From Cellulophaga sp. BC115SP (GTDB lineage: Bacteria > Bacteroidota > Bacteroidia > Cytophagales > Spirosomataceae): a stretch of 64,000 bases of DNA. Position numbers and translations under genes: made by a program. The notes under the pieces are model-generated. The model was given only the letters and a program-made list of their open reading frames with translations, did no database searches and was not told where the DNA came from. Below are positions 19,784 to 28,800 of this stretch, piece by piece. The stretch lies in the NCBI RefSeq assembly GCF_009905545.1, contig NZ_JAAALB010000006.1, forward strand, positions 1 through 64,000. Direction: 5' to 3'. How positions within the stretch are numbered: the stretch's first letter is position 1; the number at the start of each line of letters is the position of its first letter.

Positions 19784-19814
19784 CACCCCAGAGTAAGAGA
19801 CTCACTCTGGGGTG
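19784..19814. terminator. Hairpin between the giant adhesin gene and PorP/SprF
   Basis: A perfect 11-bp GC-rich stem (19784-19794 with 19804-19814) lies just after the adhesin stop. The T-run (TTTTT) follows it on the plus strand. On the minus strand, the sense of both genes, only a weak T content follows. It may attenuate readthrough or stabilise a 3' end. Confidence 0.55.
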
Positions 19815-19823
19815 TTTTTGGTA

Positions 19824-22800
19824 TTATCTCACAATTGTGAAGTATTTAACTACAGTGTTTTTACCTTGAGTTAAAATAATTTCACCTGTTGTTCTATCGT
19901 AACGAGTGAAGCTGTAGAAGTATGTACCATCAGGCAAGCCTTGGCCATCACCGATTACTTTTACACCTTGGTTAGCTTCACCACCCCATTCATTTTTGTA
20001 ATCACTTGAAGCGTAAACTAGGCTACCCCATCTATTGAAGATTTTCAATTCGATACGTTGGTCAGGATTCAATGGTTGAATCACGAACTTATCGTTAATT
20101 CCATCGCCGTTTGGAGAGAACCCTTCTGGTATAAATGGACTATCAGTTACAACCGAAGCATCGAAGATTACTGGAGTCTTAGCATTTTCAGCTGGGTTTC
20201 CATCACCATTAGGATCTGGGTTAGTTCCTGCTGTAGATAAGTCAAACGCTTTCTTCGTTGCATCTGCAATACTGATACCTGTAGCACTAGCCTGAGTATA
20301 AATTGTATCTTGAAGCGGCTCACGGATATTCAATGTGTACTCAATCACGATACTGTCACCTTTGGCAAACTTAAATGTACTACTTGCTACTGTAAGTGTT
20401 GTATCTGCAATTCCATCGAACAATGAATCAAGTTTTACTTTTCCACTAACAAGTGTTGGTTTACCTACCAATGACCAAGCCGTTACTTGTTGACCAATAT
20501 TAGATTGGATATGGTTGGCAAGTACAACATTGTTTAGGGTATCCTTACCATAATTACGGGCAATCAATTTGAATTTCACGTTGAACGTACTATCCGATTG
20601 CATCACTGGTTTGCTAGCTGACAACGCTACCCCAATTGCAGCATCTCCTAACGGTTTCACTGGGTTACTTAGTGTTACAGAAGTTGCTACCTTATTATTT
20701 GAAGGATCACCGTCTTTGTCAGGATCTGGATCAGAACCAGCCGTTGAAATATCTTCATAAGTTAAACCATCTGTACCTGTACCTTTACCGATTGCTACGT
20801 TACTGAATACAGAGTCAGTAGCAGCTGTAGTATTAACTCTCACAGCCAAGTTGATTGATACTGAATCACCAACACCTAGTGCAGAAGAATCTGGTAATAC
20901 TAAATCGATATTCAAACCAGAACCTGTGTATTTAGAATTTACTTTTACACCAGGACGATTTGTCGAAACCGTTGGTTGACCTACAATCGTAGCACCTTTA
21001 GAAGTGTAAACTGCATCTAAATCATCCGTTACTGACAACTTCGTGATTCTATTTACACCCATGTTGACAACTCTAATCACGTAAGGAACCGTCCATTCAT
21101 TGGTACTTTCACGTTTCAAACCAGAAGCAAGAACCTCTTTCGCCACACCAATTAATGTTCTCGGCAAGTCGAAGCGTACTACCGTTCTGCTAGGAGTTGC
21201 ACTCACATTCGTACCAGCAGATGACTTAGCTGTTACTGTACCGCTTGGTGCAATTCCAGAACCATTTACTTGGCTATAGAATGGACCTTTGTTACCGTTT
21301 AATGTAAGTGTTATTGTGTAAATTAAGGTATCTACTTTATTTGGAATCATGAAGCTAGAAGCTGCTTTTACCAAGTTTGGATCACTTGCACCAAATGCTT
21401 CATTGATTACCAAGTTGCCTGTATTCTTCGATACTGGAGCACTTACTGTAAATGTTGCTGGAGAAGGGAAGTTTTTAGCAACCGAATCTACTAAGCTAAC
21501 ATTACGTAGCGTATCACTACAGAAGTTTTTCGCAATCAATTGATAAGTCACTTTGTAAACACCAGTTGATACTTGGTTTGTATCAATTACAGCTAATGCT
21601 AAGCCAAGTCTACAGTCATTCACCACTCTATTGATGATATTAACTTCAACGGTACTCTTATCATTATCCTTCACAGCATCTAACTTACTTGAGCTTGCTA
21701 CGAATACAGTGTTAGGAGCAACACCTTGCAATACTGCACGTGCACTGTAGGTCAACGATTTAGTTTCTCCTTTTGCAATAGATGCAATAGTAGCACTCAA
21801 TGAGTCACCCGTTGCCGTTTTGCCAGTTGAAGTAAAGTCTCCGCTGATGTATGACAAATTACTTACTAGGAAGTCTTTCAAGACTACATTTTTAGTATTT
21901 CCAGGACCAGCATTAGTTACCTTAATTGTATAGGTTACCAAACTGTCTTTGTTAACTGTTGTTGCGCTTGCCGTTTTGATTACTGACAAATCTGCATAAA
22001 GTGTATCGTTTTCTGAAGGGTTAATTGTCCCTACCTGAACAGTGGTTGTTGCAGTATTATTATCTGTTTTAGGATCTAATGTTGAAACTACTGTTGCTCC
22101 AAACGAGAAATTACCAGATGCAATACCTTTTGCAATAAATGTTAATACTTTGGTAGTATCACCTTTCTGTAATGAATCGTAGTTTGCTGTCAAGATATTT
22201 CCATTGATAATCCAACCAGTTGCTGGTGGTATAAACTCAAACCCTATTGGAATCGTAGTTGTCACTTTCACTCCTTTTGCAGTTGCTGGTCCATTATTAG
22301 AAACAGTTACTGTTAAAGTTGTTGTTTCATTTAATCCAATAGCTGTTTTATCTGCAACTATGGCAATCGCTGCATCCGCAGCATTTGGATCTACAACTCC
22401 TGCATTGATTGTAACAGATGCTTTGTTATTAGCTGTATTTGGATCTACAGTACTAGATGTTCCTGACACCGTAATAGTTGCTTCCGAAGTACTTGTTACC
22501 ACTGATTTGAATGTGTATGTTTTAGTACCATTCATGGCAAGTGTATCAATATTTACACCAACTGTATTTCCATTTTGGATCAAGCCTCCAGTCTGACTAG
22601 CATAAGTAAGCGTTCCTGGAATGATTACACTTAGAGCAACTCCTTTAGCAGTTCTTGGACCAGAGTTAACTACTGTTATTGTAGTTACTACTGTATCACC
22701 TACCGCATAAGTTGCTTTGTCTGTTGTTATACCTACACCAATATCAGCCAAATCCATCACTACCAAATCAGTACTTACTGTAATTGGAGAACCTGAAGAG

Positions 22801-25800
22801 AAGCATCCTTGTGCAGTACGATAGAATGCGTAATATGTTCCGAACCCAACAGCAGATGGAGTTGCTACATCGTTAGATGTTGCCGAACCACCAGATTTAA
22901 ACACCAAAGTAGCGCCAGTTGGAGTTGTTGATGTTACTAAACTATTCAAGTTTGCAGTCTGACCAGATGAAATCATTAAGTTCTTAGTCACTGGAGCAGA
23001 AATATCAGCAAGAGGATTTAATGTTGCAGTATCTGATGGTACAGAAGTACATCCATTTGCATCGCTCAAGATATAATAATAGCTACCTAAGCCCTTCACA
23101 TTAATTGCCTGCGCAGTTGAAACTACAGAAGTCGAACCTACTTTATACCATTTGTATTGATAACCAGCAATTGCTTTCAACCCTACAGAATCAGTCGTAC
23201 AGGCTGTCAAATTACCCGAAACGGTAATAGTTGGTTTTACTTTGATTCCATTAATGGTAAGAATCATTGTATCTACAGCAGCCACACATGGGCCTGTACC
23301 ATCTGGGTCATTTGAAGTCAAGAATATTTTCACTGAACCATTTGTCACATCTTGTGCCGAAGCGGTATAAGTAGCAGTTGGCAATAATGGATTATCAAAT
23401 GTACCTGTACCAGTTGACTTCCAAGTGATGAAACTTGCTGCACCACTGAAGGCACCTTTCAATTGGTAAGATTTCGTATCACAAATTGTAGCATCAGCAC
23501 CTGCATTTACTGTTGCAGGCGTAGTAGCACAATCTTTAGGAGTGCAATCTGTTGTGATAAACACGTTGATTGCTGCTGGAGCAGAATAACAACCTGAAGC
23601 AAACTTCTCGAATACATAATAAGTACCAGTTGCTGAAACAGCTTGTGGGTTACTTACTAAAGTTGAAGTGCTAGATATACCTGTTCTGAATTCAAATGAA
23701 CTACCATTTGAAGCTGTACTTAATAAACCAGACGTTAAATCAACAGTTGTTGCTGGACAAGCATTAACCAAATCTTTTGTAGATGGCTTGCTAGCAGAAT
23801 TACCAACATTAATTGTCAACTCATTTGAGTTACCACTCTCGCATTTATCAAGTTTACAAATTGCTGTGTAAGTTGTATTAGCTGTTGGTTTTACACTTAC
23901 TGTTGTACCAATTTGACCATCACTCCAAATTACAGCGCCATCACAACCAGTTGCAGTTAAGTTCACAGATGAACCAGCACAAGCAGTTAATACATCACTT
24001 GTAATTACTGGAGCTGTTGGAGTTCCTACTGTAATAGTTGTTACTGCTGAAGATGCCGACTCACAAGTACTAGTTACACATTTCACGGTGTAGTTTGTAG
24101 TTTGAGTTGGGCTTACTGTATGAATCGATCCTGTAAATCCATCTGACCATTTAATTGTTCCACCTTCACATCCAGTTGCCACTAATGTCATTGAACTACC
24201 TGGACACATAAATTTCGCTGGACAAGTACATACGACACTAATCGTTGGAATTGCCAGAGGCGTCACATTCACAGTTACTTTGTTCGACTCTGCACTTACG
24301 CAAGTATTTCCTTTACAAGTAGCAGAATAAGTTGTAGTCGCTGTTGGTGTCTCAGTGATTGATGCACCTGTTTTGCCATTCGACCACGTTACATCACTTG
24401 CACCACAACCTGTTGCTGTAAGTGTTACCTGAGTACCTGAACAAATTGTATTCGTTGATGCTGTTATTACTGGTGCTGCACCTGAACCTACTGTAACTGT
24501 TACTGGACTAGACGTCTTAGCTGTTGCATTAGCACAACTATTTGATTTACATTGAACAGTATAAGTGGTTGTTATAGTTGGTTTCACTTTGATACTAGCA
24601 GTGGTTTCACCAGTACTCCATAACAAATCAGCTGTACAACCAGTAGCTGTTAAAGTTACCTCTGTACCTGCACATACAGGAGAAGTAGTACTTGCCACAA
24701 TCACTGGTGTTGGCAAATCCGTTGCAACATTTACTGTAACCGAAGCTTTGGCATCTGTAGCACACGCTACATCAGTACACAAGGCAGTATAAGTAGTTGT
24801 CACTGTTGGATTCACAGTTATCGTTGAACCTGTTAAACCTCCATTCCATGTTACCTTACCAGCTTCACAACCTTTTACTGACAATGTTACTGGAGAGCCA
24901 GCACAAACATTATTCTTATCAGCAGACGCAACTAATGTTACTACCACTGTTGGTTTTACTACGATTTCTTTTTCGTTTGATTTAACACTTTCACATGCGC
25001 CTAATGAACAAACAGCTGAGAAAACAGTAGTAATTGTTGGTTTCACAGTAATTGTTGTTCCTGTCATACCATTTGACCATTTTACTGTTGTTCCACTAGG
25101 ACATCCTAATGCTAAGAAGACAACCTCTTGTCCTACACAAATTTCTTGATCTCCACACACTACAATTGGAGCATCAATAGAACCACTATTTACTTTAACC
25201 TCTACTGTATTTGACACTCCAGAGTTACAAGTAGCATTAGTAGATGTACATGTGGCACTGTAAGAAGTTGAAACCGAAGGTTTAACTGTTACAGATGCTC
25301 CTGTTTGACCATCTGACCATTTTATAGTTCCATTACATCCCGTAGCAGTCAATGTTACACTTTCACCCACACAGATAGCAGTCTTAGATGCCACAATGGT
25401 TGGTTTAGCAAATTCAGAAACTGTTACACTTGCTGTATTAGATGCAGTACTTGTACAAGTTCCCATCTTACAAACCGCAGTGTAGTTAGTACTAGCAGTT
25501 GGCGTAACTGTTATTGATGAGCCAGTCATACCATTCGACCATTCGATTGTACCACCAGCACATCCTGTTGCACTTAATGTCAATGGCGAACCTGAGCAAA
25601 TTGCTGACAATGCTGGGCTAATCGCTGGAGGTGTTGGAGTTCCAACTGTAATAGTTACTGTTTGTGACTTAGTTGATTCACAACTAGCAACTGTACATGT
25701 GGCAGAGTAAGTAGTCGTAACAGTTGGATTAACTGTTACAGATGCACCTGTTAATGCTTGTGCACCACCATACCATTTAACAGTACCTGTACAACCTGTT

Positions 25801-28800
25801 GCAGTCAAGGTTACTGAACCTGAACCACAAATAGAAGTAGATGATGCCACTATTATTGGAACTGTTGGAGTTGTAACTGTAATTGAAACAGGCGTTGATG
25901 GATTACTTGTACAATTGTTTACAGTACAAGTTGCCGTGTAAGTTGCATTTACAGATGGCGTAACAGTAATAGATGCTGTTGTTTCACCTGTATTCCATTT
26001 AATCTGACCTGAACATCCTACTGCCGTGATGTTTACTGATTGACCAGCACAAATGGCTGTTTTCTCAGCTGCAAGCACTGGTGCTGCTACATTACAAACC
26101 GTTGGAGTAATAATATCTACACTATCATCATCATCTTCATTTTTATCAGTACCATTATTTGGTGTCGAATCAGGGTCTTTCACATCCGACTTGGTAATTT
26201 GTGCGGCGTTTGTGATTTTACCTCCTGATGTCACCTTTGCACGGAAAGTGAATTCTACTTTTGCATCTTTCGCAAGATTAGCAATGGTACCAGTCAATGT
26301 TCCATTATTATTTGTTAATGAAGTACTAGAAACAAAGCTAATGCCTGCAGGAAGTACATCTTGGATTTCAACATTGGTTGCTGCATGTGGACCAGCATTT
26401 GATACTACGAGTGTATAAACAATTTCGTCATTAACATTTGGAGTAGCGTTCGAAACTGTTTTAGTCAAGCTCAAGTCTGCCAATTCAATAGCATTAATAG
26501 TTACACTTGATTTGTTATTACCCAATTTTGTAGGGTCTTCGCTTGGACTTGAAATTTCAGCATCATTAACTATGCTACCTTTCGAAAGAATCGTTGCTTT
26601 TATGTTTAAGGTAACTTGAGCGCCAGCCGCCAAAGTACCAATCGTCCATTCTCCTGTTGAAGCATTGTATTGAGCAGAAGGATCTGCACTTACGAATGAT
26701 AAGCTGGCAGGAAGCACATCTTTTACTTTAACTGTTGAAGCACTTGAGCCTCCCAAGTTTTTAGCAACGATAGCATAATTAATCGTCTGACCTACTAAAT
26801 AAGAAGGTGTTGTTTGTGGAGATGCCACGTCAACAACTGTTTTAACAACTGCTAAGTCTGTCGTTTGACAGCTTGTCACCGTAAAGTTGATAGATGCTCT
26901 TTCGCTAATACAACCTTCTGGTGTTACTGCCTCTGCATAATACATTACTGTACCTGCTGCTGTCGGAGTTACGATAAAGCTTGTTCCTGTACCTACAGAA
27001 GTACCTCCAGTTGCAGTGGTGTACCACTTAATGGTGTTACCTGCACTTTCAGCAGTAAGGGTATTAGGTTCGCCTAAACAAATTTGTGAGCTAGCTGACA
27101 AGTTTGAAGGTTTTGAAGGACGAGCTTTGTAAGTAAAGACTGTCGTAGATGTAGCAGCCGAACAAAGGGTCGCACTACCATCTGGGTCATTAGTTGTAAA
27201 CGTAAATTCGATTGAACCTTTTGCTTGGTCTGATGCAGAAGGAGTATATTTTGCAGATACGCTAGATACATTATCAAATGTCCCTGTACCTGTTGATGTC
27301 CAAGTTCCGCTTGTTGCGCCTCCGCCCAAAGTGGCTGATAGTTGTAATTGTGTAAAACTACCAACGCACTGAGATGGGATGGCAGCAACCGTAACCGTTG
27401 CAGGGTTAGGACAATTACATGAATTGATATTTACTGTCACTACAGCAGGTGCACTGTAGCAACCATTAGTAGATTTTTCAAACAAGTAATAAGTACCTGT
27501 TCCTACTACAGCTGGGTTTACTACCAACGATGCTGATGGTGTTGAACCTGTTCTCCATTCAAATACACCACCGCTTGTTGACGGAGTACTTGTAATAGCT
27601 GATGCCAAATTCACTGTTGTTGTAGCAACTGGTGTACATTGATTAGCTAAAGATGCTATTACAGTTGGAGTAGAAGGAGATGAATTAACCGTAAAGTTGA
27701 TAGATGCTCTTTCGCTAGTACAACCTTCTGATGTTACCGCCTCTGCATAATACATCACTGTACCTGCTACCGTCGGAGTAACAGTTAAGCTAGTCCCTGT
27801 CCCCACTGGTGTTCCTCCAGTAGCAGTTGTATACCACTTAATTGTGTTACCTGTACTTTCAGCTGTAAGAGTATTAGCTTGACCTAAACAAATTTGTGAG
27901 CTAGCCGACAAGTTTGATGGTTTTGAAGGACGAGCTTTGTAAATAAAAGTTGTTTTAGAAGTAGCAGCCGAACAAAGGGTAGCACTACCATCTGGGTCAT
28001 TTGTTGTAAACGTAAATTCGATTGAGCCTTTTGCTTCGTCCGATGCAGAAGGAGTATATTTCGCAGATACGCTAGATACATTATCAAATGTCCCTGTACC
28101 TGTTGATGTCCATGTTCCACCTGTTGCTCCACCGCCCAAAGTAGCTGATAGTTGTAATTGTGTGAAACTACCTACACATTGAGATGGGATTGCAGCAAGA
28201 ATAACCGTTGCAGGATTAGGGCATGCACACGAATTAATATTAACTGTTACCAAGGCAGGCGTACTATAACAGCCAGTGGTTGATTTTTCAAACAAGTAAT
28301 AAGTACCTGCTCCTACTGCCGCAGGATTTGCCACCAACGATGATGTTGAAACTGATCCCGTTCTCCACTCAAATACACCACCGCTTGTTGACGGAGTACT
28401 TGTAATAGCTGATGCCAAATTCACTGTTGTTGTGGCAACTGGTGTACATTGGTTAGCAAGCGATGCCAACACTGTTGGAGTTGTAGGTTTAGTATTTACT
28501 ATGATAGAAATACTTTTTCTAGCACTTGTGCAGCCATTCGCATTTACTGTCTCTACATAATAAGTAGTATTTGCTGTTGGAGTAACTTGAATACTTGCTG
28601 TAGTAGCAAAGGCTGTTCCTCCAGTTGGCAATGTATACCATTTGTAAGATGAACCAGTACCTGATGCTGTCAAGGTAGCCACATCACCAGCACACAATGT
28701 GCTAGCGGAAGCAACTACATTGGGCATATCTGGGTTACTTGTTACATTGAAGCTAACGCCTGTTGCATCAAGTGCCAAACATTTTCCAGAAATGCCTGTT

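Noticed and set aside
23800-28500. Possible CRISPR array
   Set aside because: The repeats are long, in frame and protein-coding; no short regular spacers.
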